Assembly (NCBI RefSeq): GCF_012395815.1
Contig: NZ_JAAZQQ010000003.1
Span: forward strand, 1-64,000
Length of the DNA: 64,000 nt
Origin: Roseicyclus persicicus
GTDB taxonomy: Bacteria > Pseudomonadota > Alphaproteobacteria > Rhodobacterales > Rhodobacteraceae
Direction of reading: 5' to 3'
Shown: positions 43,421 to 51,007 of the stretch, piece by piece
Position numbering within the stretch: the stretch's first letter is position 1
Layout: each line of letters opens with the position of its first letter
Made by a program: the position numbers and the translations under genes
Notes under the pieces: generated by a model
The model's input: only the letters and a program-made list of their open reading frames with translations
What the model was told of the DNA's origin: nothing
Database searches by the model: none

Positions 43421-44260
43421 ATGGACACGATTTCCGAGAACCGCTGTTTCGGGGGCACGCAGGGCGTGTATCGCCACGCCTCGGACGCGACGGGCACCGA
43501 CATGACCTTCGGCCTGTTCCTGCCGGCCGAGGCGGCGGACGGGCCGGTGCCGGTGCTGTGGTACCTGTCGGGGCTGACCTGCACGCACGAGAACGCCATG
43601 GTGAAGGCCGGCGCGCAGCAATGGGCGGCCGAGCAGGGCATCGCGCTGGTGTTTCCCGACACGAGCCCACGGGGGCCGGGCGTGCCGGATGATGCCGCCT
43701 ACGACCTCGGGCAAGGGGCGGGGTTCTACGTGAACGCCACGCAGGACCCCTGGGCCGAGCATTTCCAGATGTGGAGCTACGTCACCGACGAATTGCCCCG
43801 CGCCCTGTTCTCCCGCTTCGCGCTCGACGAGGGGCGGCAGGCGATCACCGGGCATTCGATGGGCGGGCACGGCGCGCTGACCATCGCGATGCATTTCCCC
43901 GACCGCTTTGCCAGCGTCTCGGCCTTCGCGCCGATCTGCAACCCGATGGAGAGCGACTGGGGCCGCAAGCAGTTCACCGCCTATCTCGGGCCGAACACCG
44001 CGCTGTGGGAGGCGCATGACGCCACCGTCCTGATGCGCGCGCGCGGGTTCCCGGGGCCGGTGCTGATCGACACCGGGACGGCGGACCAGTTCGGCAACCA
44101 CCTGGGCACGGAGGCGTTTGCGGCCGCGCTGGCGGCGCGGCGCCAGCACGCGACGCTCCGGCTCCAGCCGGGGTATGACCACAGCTATTTCTTCGTCTCG
44201 ACCTTCATGGAGGATCACGTGAGTTTCCACGCCGAGGCGCTCTACGGGGTGACGGAATGA
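43421..44260 (+). CDS. fghA: S-formylglutathione hydrolase
   Basis: 279-aa esterase-D-like enzyme that releases formate and glutathione, completing formaldehyde oxidation after adhI. The nucleophile is Ser146 in GHSMGGHGAL; Asp in LIDTGTADQF and His in GYDHSYFFVSTF complete the triad. Oxyanion loop LSGLTCTHENAM. The stop overlaps the HAD gene start (ATGA). It is 4 kb from adhI. Confidence 0.95.
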   Translation: MDTISENRCFGGTQGVYRHASDATGTDMTFGLFLPAEAADGPVPVLWYLSGLTCTHENAMVKAGAQQWAAEQGIALVFPDTSPRGPGVPDDAAYDLGQGAGFYVNATQDPWAEHFQMWSYVTDELPRALFSRFALDEGRQAITGHSMGGHGALTIAMHFPDRFASVSAFAPICNPMESDWGRKQFTAYLGPNTALWEAHDATVLMRARGFPGPVLIDTGTADQFGNHLGTEAFAAALAARRQHATLRLQPGYDHSYFFVSTFMEDHVSFHAEALYGVTE

Positions 44261-44886
44261 CGGTCGCGCCGGAGGCCGTGATCTTCGACATCGGCAACGT
44301 GCTGATCGAGTGGCAGCCCGAGCGCTACTACGACCGGGTGCACGGCGAGGACAGGCGCCGCCGGCTGTTCGCCGAGGTGGACCTGCACTGGATGAACGAG
44401 CGGGTCGACCGGGGCGAGCCCTTCCGCGAGGTGATCTACGAGACGGCCGAGATGCATCCCGGTTGGCGCGCCGAGATCCGGGAGTGGCACGACCACTGGA
44501 TCGAGCTGGCCACCCCGGTGATCGAGCATTCGGTGACGCTGCTGCGGCGGCTCAGGGCCAAGGGCGTTCCGGTGCATTGCCTGACGAATTTCGGGGTGGA
44601 GAGCTACGCCTACGCCCAGACCCAGTTCGATTTCCTGAACGAGTTCGACATCGAGTTCGTGTCGGGGCGGCTGAAGGTGACGAAGCCCGACGCGCGCATC
44701 TACGAGGCGGTCGAGCAGGGCGCGGGCGTGCCGCCGGAGCGGCTGCTGTTCGCGGACGACCGCGAGGCGAACATCGCGGTGGCGGCGGGCCGGGGCTGGC
44801 AGACGCACCTGTTCGAGGGCCCCGAGGGCTGGGCCGCGCGGCTGGTCGCGGCGGGGCTGTTGACGGCCGAGGAGGCGGCGCCGTGA
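44257..44886 (+). CDS. HAD family hydrolase
   Basis: 209-aa HAD IA subfamily: motif I FDIGNVLIEW, motif II VHCLTNF, motif III KVTKPDARIYE, motif IV LFADDREANI. Motif I has Asn where the usual second Asp (DxD) would be, as in the epoxide-hydrolase/haloacid-type and YihX phosphatase members (DIGNV is common there). Phosphatase activity likely; substrate unknown. Coupled to fghA and to the next gene (GTGA overlap). Confidence 0.88.
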   Translation: MTVAPEAVIFDIGNVLIEWQPERYYDRVHGEDRRRRLFAEVDLHWMNERVDRGEPFREVIYETAEMHPGWRAEIREWHDHWIELATPVIEHSVTLLRRLRAKGVPVHCLTNFGVESYAYAQTQFDFLNEFDIEFVSGRLKVTKPDARIYEAVEQGAGVPPERLLFADDREANIAVAAGRGWQTHLFEGPEGWAARLVAAGLLTAEEAAP

Positions 44887-45794
44887 GCGTGCGGATGATC
44901 GGGCCCGAGGCGGAGGCGCGGCTGGACTGGCTGGCGCTGTGCCGGGCCATCGAGGCGGGGCACGCGCGGCCCCGGGCGGAGATCGGGGATACGTTCCTTT
45001 ATCGCGGGGGCGACACGCTCCTGAGCCGGGCGGCCTGGATCGACGGGCTGGGGCAGCTGGTCAAGACGGCGACGATCTTTCCGGGGAACGTGGCGGTGGG
45101 CAAGCCCGCGGTGAACGGGTCGGCGGCGGTCTATTCCGATGTCGACGGGACGCTGTCGGCGATCGTGGATTTCCACCTGCTGACCAAGTGGAAGACGGCG
45201 GGCGACAGTCTCTGCGCGGCGCTCAGGCTCGCGCCGAAGGACCCGCGCGTGATCCTGATCGTGGGGGCGGGGACGGTGGGCCGGTCGCTCCGGCAGGCCT
45301 ACGGCGCGGCTTTTCCGGGGGCGCGGTTCCAGCTCTGGAACCGCACCCCCGTCAGCGCCGCGCGCCTGGCCGGGGCGTTTCCGGGGACGGAGGTGGTGAC
45401 CGACCTCGCCGCGGCGGTCGCCGGGGCCGACATCGTGACCTGCGCGACGATGGCGACCGAGCCGGTGATCCGGGGGGACTGGTTGCGCCCCGGACAGCAC
45501 ATCGACCTGATCGGGGCCTACCGGCCCGACATGCGCGAGGCGGATGACGCTGCGCTGCGCCGGGCGCGGATCTTCGTGGATTCGCGGGCGACGACCATCG
45601 GGCATATCGGCGAGCTGAAGATCCCGCTGGCGGCAGGGGTGATTTCCGAGGGCGACGTGGTGGCCGATTACTACGACCTTGCTTCGGGGGCCTTTGCCCG
45701 GCGGTCGGAGGACGAGATCACGTTGTTCAAGAACGGCGGCGGGGCGCACCTGGACCTGATGGTGGCGCGCTACATCCTCGACGCCGCGGGCTGA
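44883..45794 (+). CDS. ornithine cyclodeaminase / mu-crystallin family protein
   Basis: 303 aa, starting GTG 44883 in the stop of the HAD gene. NAD motif LIVGAGTVGRSLRQAY; N-terminal substrate part has FLYRGGDTLLSRAAW and GQLVKTATIFPGN. Lysine in VKTATIFP is the family's active-site type. Members cyclise ornithine to proline or reduce imines (ketimine, alanine dehydrogenase). Third gene of the fghA unit; what links it to formaldehyde metabolism is not clear. Confidence 0.85.
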   Translation: MSVRMIGPEAEARLDWLALCRAIEAGHARPRAEIGDTFLYRGGDTLLSRAAWIDGLGQLVKTATIFPGNVAVGKPAVNGSAAVYSDVDGTLSAIVDFHLLTKWKTAGDSLCAALRLAPKDPRVILIVGAGTVGRSLRQAYGAAFPGARFQLWNRTPVSAARLAGAFPGTEVVTDLAAAVAGADIVTCATMATEPVIRGDWLRPGQHIDLIGAYRPDMREADDAALRRARIFVDSRATTIGHIGELKIPLAAGVISEGDVVADYYDLASGAFARRSEDEITLFKNGGGAHLDLMVARYILDAAG

Positions 45795-45808
45795 GACGTG
45801 GTGCCGGC

Positions 45809-45861
45809 GAGGGGGCTGTCTGCCCCCTCGGGCTCCCCCGAGAGTATTTCTCAAGCAAAGA
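45809..45861. repeat. dispersed palindromic element, copy B
   Basis: GAGGGGGCTGTCTGCCCCCTC stem-type block, then CTCCCCCGAG, AGTATTT and AAGCAAAGATGGG, the same order as in copies A and C. It fills the 72 bases between the convergent OCD and MFS genes and abuts the MFS stop codon, a position suiting a bidirectional terminator. Confidence 0.75.
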
Positions 45862-45866
45862 TGGGA

Positions 45867-47120
45867 TCAGGCCGGCTGTGCGGTCGGCGTGCGGTCCTTG
45901 AGCGGGATTTCCCGGATCGGCAGGTGGACGACGGCCGACAGCGCCCCGACGCCCACTCCGATCCACCAGACCGCGGTGTAGTCGCCGTAGACGTCGTAGA
46001 GCGCGCCGCCGAGCCAGACGCCGAGGAAGCTGCCCAGCTGGTGGGAGAAGAACACGAGCCCGTAGAGCGTGCCCATGTAGCGCAGCCCGTAGATGTAGCC
46101 GACGAGGCCCGAGGTCAGCGGCACGGTGGCGAGCCAGAGCGCGCCCATGACGATGGAGAAGGCGATGACCGTCTCCGGCGTGATCGGGAACAGGATGAAC
46201 AGGCCGGCGGCCAGCGTCCGGCCCACGTAGATCGACGCCAAGAGGTAGCGTTTGGGGAACCGGGTGCCGAGCCAGCCCGCGGTGATGGTGCCCGCGATGT
46301 TGGCTAGCCCGATGAGCGAGATGGCGACCGCGCCCAGCGCCGAGGTGGTGGTGATGCCGATGCCGTGCAGGAGCGAGCCGGGCTCGATCGGGCCGCAGAG
46401 TTCCGTCACGAAGGCCGGAAAATGCGCGGTGATGAAGCCGAGCTGGTAGCCGCAGGAGAAGAAGCCAATGAAGATGAGCGCGAAGGAGGGGTCGCGGATC
46501 GCGCGGCCGACGATCTGGCCCATGCTTTCCTCCAGCTCCGCCTTCGTCGCGCGGGCGGGCGCGCGCAGGAGCGGCAGGGCGAAGAGGCTGGCGAGGATCA
46601 TCGCGGCAAAGATCAGGAACACGGTCTGCCACGGGAACACCGACAGGAGCCCCTCGGCCAGCGGCGCGCCGAAGACCTGGCCGGCCGACCCCGCCGCGGT
46701 GGCGACGCCGAGCGCGACGGAGCGGTTCGCGTCCGACGCCGCGCGTCCGACGATGGCGAGGATGACGCCGAAGCCGGTGCCCGCGATGCCGAAGCCCACG
46801 AGGATTTCCAGCAGCTGGTGCTGGCCCGGCGTGATCGCGTAGGCCGAGAACACCAGCCCCGCGGCATACATCAGGGCGCCGAGCACGATGGCGCGGCGGT
46901 CGCCGAAGCGTTCGGCGATGGCGCCGAAGATCGGCTGGCCGATGCCCCAGGCAAGGTTCTGGATCGCGATGGCCAGCGAAAACTCGGCGCGGAGCCAGCC
47001 GAATTCCTCGGCGATGGGGATCTGGAACACCCCGAAGCTCGCCCGCACGGCGAAGCTGATCATGATGATGATGCAGCCCCCGATGAGCACCGGGGTGAAA
47101 AGCGAGTCCTGCCGGGTCAT
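45867..47120 (-). CDS. MFS transporter (OFA/oxalate-formate-like type)
   Basis: 417 aa, twelve helices, starting MTRQDSLFTPVLIGG. The start at 47120 has a GACAGGA site; a longer frame from 47159 is possible. Features: IPIAEEFGWLRAEFSLAIAIQNL and QPIFGAIAERFGDRRAIVLG, the loop 2-3 MFS motif. The pattern of a long N-half and FGVFQIPI resembles monocarboxylate permeases. The substrate is not known. A TTGACG -35 identical to that of tRNA-Lys lies upstream. Confidence 0.87.
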   Translation of the reverse strand: MTRQDSLFTPVLIGGCIIIMISFAVRASFGVFQIPIAEEFGWLRAEFSLAIAIQNLAWGIGQPIFGAIAERFGDRRAIVLGALMYAAGLVFSAYAITPGQHQLLEILVGFGIAGTGFGVILAIVGRAASDANRSVALGVATAAGSAGQVFGAPLAEGLLSVFPWQTVFLIFAAMILASLFALPLLRAPARATKAELEESMGQIVGRAIRDPSFALIFIGFFSCGYQLGFITAHFPAFVTELCGPIEPGSLLHGIGITTTSALGAVAISLIGLANIAGTITAGWLGTRFPKRYLLASIYVGRTLAAGLFILFPITPETVIAFSIVMGALWLATVPLTSGLVGYIYGLRYMGTLYGLVFFSHQLGSFLGVWLGGALYDVYGDYTAVWWIGVGVGALSAVVHLPIREIPLKDRTPTAQPA

Positions 47121-47160
47121 CGCGGTCCTGTCCGTCACTGTCGCGCGGATAACTGGCACC

Positions 47161-47178
47161 GGGGTCGGGCGGCGTCAA
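47161..47178 (-). promoter_or_regulatory. -35 region of the MFS gene, repeated from the tRNA-Lys promoter
   Basis: TTGACGCCGCCCGACCCC on the minus strand (47161-47178) is identical over 18 bases to the tRNA-Lys promoter (1749-1766). A weak -10 (CAGTTA, 17-base spacing, or nearby TTATCC) follows. Confidence 0.4.
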
Positions 47179-47248
47179 ATCACGGCTGGTGATGGGGGCT
47201 GCAACAGGCGCTTAACCCCGCCGGCGAATGGCTGTAGGCAAGGGCGCG

Positions 47249-48352
47249 ATGGGACAGCACCTGCAAGCGATCTACGACACCCGCGTGGCCGAGGGGATGC
47301 TCCGCCCCGACCCGGCCCAGCGTGCGGCCCTCCTGCGGATGGAGGATCTGCGGGAGCGGCTGGAGGCGCGGCCGAAGCCCCGGACCGGCCTGCTCGCGCG
47401 GCTCCTGAAGGCGCCCGAGGCGCCGGGGGGCAAGCAGGGGCTGTATCTCTGGGGCGGGGTCGGGCGCGGCAAGTCGATGCTGATGGACCTGTTCTACCAG
47501 CACGCGCCGACGACGCAGAAGCGCCGGGTGCATTTCCACGCCTTCATGCAGGAGGTGCAGGCCGCGCTGCACGAGGCGCGCAAGACCGGGGTGGATGATG
47601 CCATCAAGCCGGTGGCCGAGGGGATCGCCCGCGACCTGCGGCTCCTGTGCTTCGACGAGATGCAGATCACCGACATCGCCGATGCGATGATCGTGGGGCG
47701 GCTGTTCGAGCGGCTGTTCGCGGCCGGCGTGGTGATCGTGACGACGTCGAACCGGCACCCGAGCGAGCTCTACAAGGACGGGCTGAACCGGCAGCTGTTC
47801 CTGCCCTTCATCGCGCTGCTGGAAGAGAAGCTGGAGGTCGACCAGCTGGATGCGATGACCGACTACCGGCAGGACCGGCTGGCCGGGACGCAGGTGTATT
47901 TCACGCCGCTGGGGGCCGCAACGACGCAGGCGATCGATGCGGTCTGGCGCGACCTGACGCAGGGCCGGGAGGAGGCGCTGGTGCTGGAGGTGAAGGGGCG
48001 CGAGGTGCGGCTGCCGCGGTACTGGGCGGGGATGGCGCGGGCGGGGTTCTGGGACCTGTGCGGGCAGCCGCTGGGCCCCGCGGATTACCTCGCGCTGGTG
48101 GGCGCGGTGAAGCTCCTGGTGCTGGAGGGGGTGCCGCGGCTCGATGCCAGTAAATTCAACGAAGCCAAGAGGTTCGTGACCCTCGTCGACACGCTCTACG
48201 AGGGGCATGTGCGGCTGATCTGCTCGGCCGAGGCGGAGCCGGAGCGGCTGTATCTCGAGGGCGCCGGCAGCTTCGAGTTCGAGCGCACGGCAAGCCGGCT
48301 GCGCGAGATGCAGGGCGCCGACTGGGGCACCGGGCGGGACGCGCTGGGCTGA
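47249..48352 (+). CDS. zapE: cell division ATPase ZapE (AFG1 family)
   Basis: 367-aa AFG1-like AAA ATPase. Walker A GGVGRGKSMLMDLFY, Walker B LLCFDEMQITDIADAM, sensor region VVIVTTSNRHPSELYKDGLN and arginine-finger-type AFG1 C-terminal LVTLVDTLYEGHVRLICSAE. The start at 47249 (MGQHLQAIYDTRV) has AAGGG upstream; a longer frame opens at 47228. Known to act with FtsZ in division in E. coli. Confidence 0.93.
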   Translation: MGQHLQAIYDTRVAEGMLRPDPAQRAALLRMEDLRERLEARPKPRTGLLARLLKAPEAPGGKQGLYLWGGVGRGKSMLMDLFYQHAPTTQKRRVHFHAFMQEVQAALHEARKTGVDDAIKPVAEGIARDLRLLCFDEMQITDIADAMIVGRLFERLFAAGVVIVTTSNRHPSELYKDGLNRQLFLPFIALLEEKLEVDQLDAMTDYRQDRLAGTQVYFTPLGAATTQAIDAVWRDLTQGREEALVLEVKGREVRLPRYWAGMARAGFWDLCGQPLGPADYLALVGAVKLLVLEGVPRLDASKFNEAKRFVTLVDTLYEGHVRLICSAEAEPERLYLEGAGSFEFERTASRLREMQGADWGTGRDALG

Positions 48353-48370
48353 TCGCCGGCCCGTGACATC

Positions 48371-48399
48371 CGTACACATCGCGTACACAGGGCGTACAC
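48371..48399. repeat. three CGTACAC direct repeats with 11-bp period
   Basis: CGTACAC begins at 48371, 48382 and 48393, that is, with exactly one helical turn between copies, in the gap between ZapE and the ASCH gene. Spacers are ATCG and AGGG. The phasing is what is expected of a set of binding sites for one protein on one face of the DNA. It is 49 bases before the ASCH start. Confidence 0.75.
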
Positions 48400-48447
48400 C
48401 GGCGGCGCGGCGCTGGCGTGGGCGTCCGGCGCGGCTATCTGTGACCC

Positions 48448-48966
48448 ATGGCCCCCACCCTGCCCCGCCTTGCCCTGTCCGTCCGCCAGCCTTCGGCCTG
48501 GGCGATCCTGCATGGCGGCAAGGAGATCGAGAACCGCAGCCTCGGGTCGATCCGCGCGGGCAACATGCGGCCGGGGCGGATCGCGATCCATGCCGCGTCG
48601 GGGATGAAACAGGCGGAATACGACTACCTCGTGTGGCGTTGGGCGCGGGACGGGGTGCGGGTGCCCCGGCCCGATGCCCTGCCGCGGCGGGCGATCATCG
48701 GGTCGGTCGAGGTGGTGGGCGTCGTCACCGAGAGCGACAGCCCGTGGTTCGGGGGCGAGGCGGGCCTCCTGCTGCGCGACCCGGTGCTCTGCGACCCGAT
48801 CCCGGCGGCCGGCGCGCTGGGCTATTTCGAGTGGACGCCCGGTGGTGCGCTGGCCGAACCGCTGGCGTGGATGACGGCCTGGGGCGGGGCCGAGGGCGGG
48901 CTGTTCGGCGACCTGCCGGTGCAGTTCGGGGAGGCCCCGGAGAAACCGTTCGGGCGCAAAAAGTAG
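48448..48966 (+). CDS. ASCH-domain protein
   Basis: 172 aa. The start RLALSVRQPSAWAILHGGKEIENRS and GRIAIHAASGMKQAEYDYL match the ASCH/PUA-like beta-barrel, an RNA- or nucleotide-binding fold. RAIIGSVEVVGVVTES is the typical middle strand. No SD of note; the three CGTACAC repeats lie in front. Function unknown; in some genomes ASCH genes are phage or defence related, but nothing here supports that. Confidence 0.78.
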   Translation: MAPTLPRLALSVRQPSAWAILHGGKEIENRSLGSIRAGNMRPGRIAIHAASGMKQAEYDYLVWRWARDGVRVPRPDALPRRAIIGSVEVVGVVTESDSPWFGGEAGLLLRDPVLCDPIPAAGALGYFEWTPGGALAEPLAWMTAWGGAEGGLFGDLPVQFGEAPEKPFGRKK

Positions 48967-49139
48967 GCTCTGACCGGCGGAACAGGGTCGAACAGGACGG
49001 GGGTGCGCCGGGGCAGGTCGGGCGACCGCCGGGCGGCGCCCGGCGTGTCGAGGCGGGGCTGTCGGGCGGTCAGCCGGTGCGGTTCGGGGGCGTTGTGCAG
49101 AACTCGAAAACAGGGTCTGACAGGCCAAACAGGGTCGAA
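48965..49139. repeat. pair of 28-bp imperfect direct repeats downstream of the ASCH gene
   Basis: The 28 bases at 48965-48992 recur at 49112-49139 with 24 matches; both end in ACAGGGTCGAA. The 120-base interval is GC-rich with a hairpin (CCGGGCGGCGCCCGG). The copies overlap the ASCH stop codon and the region ahead of the hupE promoter. This makes up most of the gene-free stretch 48967-49237. Confidence 0.7.
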
Positions 49140-49178
49140 TCCTGTCGCCCTGCCCCGCTTGCCCCGCGGAATTCCGTA

Positions 49179-49206
49179 TTGACCGCCGTGGCCCGGCCCC
49201 TAGGCT
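49179..49206 (+). promoter_or_regulatory. promoter of the hupE-like pair
   Basis: TTGACC (49179-49184) and TAGGCT (49201-49206) with a 16-base spacer, 31 bases before the first ATG. Confidence 0.5.
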
Positions 49207-49237
49207 TCGCGGCACCTGTCGCTTACCGAGGTTCGCC

Positions 49238-49837
49238 ATGCCCCGACTGTCCCCAAAGGCCCGCATCGCCGCGCTGACCCTGCCGCTGATCCTGCTCGCC
49301 GCGCAGGCGGGCGCGCACACCGGCGAGGGCATCAACACCGGCTTCGCCAGCGGCTTCTGGCACCCGATCTACGGCTGGGACCATGTCGTCGCCATGGTGG
49401 CCGTGGGTCTCTGGGGCGCGTTCCTCGGCGCGCCGGCGATCTGGATCCTGCCGGTGGTGTTCCCGCTGGTGATGGCCTTCGGGGGCGCGCTGGGGGTGAT
49501 GGGCGTGCCGATCCCGATGATCGAGACGGGCATCGCGCTGTCGGGCGTGGTGCTGGGCCTTCTGATCGCCTTCGCGGTCAGGGCGCCGATCTGGGTGGCG
49601 GCCGTGATCGTCGGCCTGTTCGCCATCTTCCACGGCCATGCCCACGGCACCGAACTGCCCGAAGCGTTCAGCCCCTACGGCTACGCGGTGGGCTTCGTCG
49701 TCGGCACGGGGCTGCTGCACCTGGCGGGGATCGCGCTGGGTTTCCTGACCAATTCCGAGGCCGGCAAGATGGCCGTGCGCGGCACCGGCGGTGTCATCGC
49801 GCTGGTCGGCGCGGCGTTCCTGTTCGGGCTGGCCTGA
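49238..49837 (+). CDS. HupE/UreJ family protein
   Basis: 199 aa. Signal peptide 1-26 ends AQAGA; the mature protein would begin with His (AGA|HTGEG). Six helices; HPIYGWDHVVAMVAVG in helix 1 and FHGHAHGTELP between helices 4 and 5 are the conserved His motifs of HupE/UreJ, thought to import Ni2+ (or Cu/Co). SD GAGG. No urease or hydrogenase genes are in the window. It is followed 5 bases later by a second, weaker relative. Confidence 0.9.
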   Translation: MPRLSPKARIAALTLPLILLAAQAGAHTGEGINTGFASGFWHPIYGWDHVVAMVAVGLWGAFLGAPAIWILPVVFPLVMAFGGALGVMGVPIPMIETGIALSGVVLGLLIAFAVRAPIWVAAVIVGLFAIFHGHAHGTELPEAFSPYGYAVGFVVGTGLLHLAGIALGFLTNSEAGKMAVRGTGGVIALVGAAFLFGLA

Positions 49838-49842
49838 GCGCC

Positions 49843-50454
49843 GTGCGGCGGGGGCTTGCGCTTGTTGCGGCGGCGGCCTGTGCCGCCGGCCGGGCCGAGG
49901 CGCATGCCTTCCAGGGCGGGGCCGGGGCCTACGAGCAGGTGATCGAGGGCGCCGCGGTGATCCTTGGCTATCCGGGGCTGCTGCTGCCGCTCCTTGCGCT
50001 CGGGATCGCCGTCAGCCTGTGGGACAGCGAGGGGCTGCCGCGGGTCTGGCCGGGGGCGCTGGCCGGGCAGGTCGCGGGCATCCTGGCCGCGCCGTTGGCC
50101 GGCGTGTGGATCGCGCCGGCGGTGATGGCGCTGGGCGTGGGGGTCGCGGCGCTGGCGGCGCTGTGGCCGGACAGCCGGCGTGACGTCATCGCGGCGCTGG
50201 CCGTCGCCACCGGACTCGGCGTGATGATGTCGGCGCTGGAGGGGCATGGGCTGTTCGAGCTGCCGCTGTTCATCCACCTCGGGCTGGTCTTCGCCGCCAA
50301 CCTGGTGCTGGCGGCGGGGGCGGGCGCGGCGGCGCTGACGCTGGAGCGGGTGGCGGCGCCCTGGATGCGGATCGGCTGGCGGGTCGTCGCGTCTTGGATC
50401 GGGGCGATCCTGCTTCTGGTGCTGGCCTTCACGCTGCGCGGCGGGGTCAGCTGA
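49843..50454 (+). CDS. HupE-like membrane protein (second copy, divergent)
   Basis: 203 aa, starting GTG 49843. Signal peptide residues 1-20 ends GRAEA and the mature chain would again start with His (AEA|HAFQGG). Six helices, but the His motifs of HupE helix 1 and loop 4-5 are mostly absent (only HGLFELPLFIHLG). The pairing with hupE and the mature N-terminal His suggests a metal-handling partner. Convergent with the next gene, overlapping it by 8 bases. Confidence 0.72.
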   Translation: MRRGLALVAAAACAAGRAEAHAFQGGAGAYEQVIEGAAVILGYPGLLLPLLALGIAVSLWDSEGLPRVWPGALAGQVAGILAAPLAGVWIAPAVMALGVGVAALAALWPDSRRDVIAALAVATGLGVMMSALEGHGLFELPLFIHLGLVFAANLVLAAGAGAAALTLERVAAPWMRIGWRVVASWIGAILLLVLAFTLRGGVS

Positions 50455-50959
50455 TCGGCAGCGAGGGCTCGCAGGTCAGGCGCACGTCCATCGGGTAGGC
50501 CTGCAGCGGCGTGAACGGATCGATCGAGCTGTCGTCGATCCAGCGGTTGTCGATGCAGACGTCCTGCGCCCAGTTGCCGCCGTTGAAGCCGAAGCCGCCG
50601 TCGGCGCCGCAGTTGTTGACCTCGCCGTTGGCGTTCCATTCCTGATAGGTCTGCTGGCTGCGGCTGCCCCCGGTGGGAAAGCGCAGCGAGCGGGTGTCGA
50701 AGCTGAGGGTCCACGAGGTTTCGGGCGTCAGCATGTCGAGCGACCAGAAGCCGACCGGAAAGCCGTCCTTGTAGCCTTGGATGCGGAAGCCGGTGACCTG
50801 CGTCTCGTTGATGATGTCGGTGTCGAGGAGCGCGTCGGGGAACTCGATCACGCCCTCCATCGTGTAGCCGTTGGCGCCGACCCAGCAGAACTGGAACTGC
50901 GCGGCCTGCGCGGGCAGGGCGGCGAGGCTGGCGGCGACGAGGGCGAGGAGGCGGGTCAT
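50447..50959 (-). CDS. secreted Cys-containing protein, unknown function
   Basis: 170 aa. Signal peptide MTRLLALVAASLAALPAQA. Mature domain with FQFCWVGANGYTMEGVIEF and repeated beta strands, and four Cys (FCW, NNCG, VCID, TCEP) that could form two disulfides. Resembles PEP-CTERM/VPLPA-type extracellular domains in style but has no sorting tail. I cannot name the family. Its 3' end overlaps the HupE-like gene. Confidence 0.72.
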   Translation of the reverse strand: MTRLLALVAASLAALPAQAAQFQFCWVGANGYTMEGVIEFPDALLDTDIINETQVTGFRIQGYKDGFPVGFWSLDMLTPETSWTLSFDTRSLRFPTGGSRSQQTYQEWNANGEVNNCGADGGFGFNGGNWAQDVCIDNRWIDDSSIDPFTPLQAYPMDVRLTCEPSLPIS

Positions 50960-51007
50960 GGGCGGGAGTGTGACCGCCCGGGCGCGGGCGTCAAGGGCGG
51001 GTGTGCC

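Noticed and set aside
48371-48399. CGTACAC repeats as a replication origin (iterons)
   Set aside because: Only three short copies, no Rep gene, no AT-rich zone, and the context is chromosomal housekeeping.
48371-49139. CRISPR array around the ASCH gene
   Set aside because: Neither the 11-bp-period repeats nor the two 28-bp copies form a regular repeat-spacer series, and no cas gene is present.
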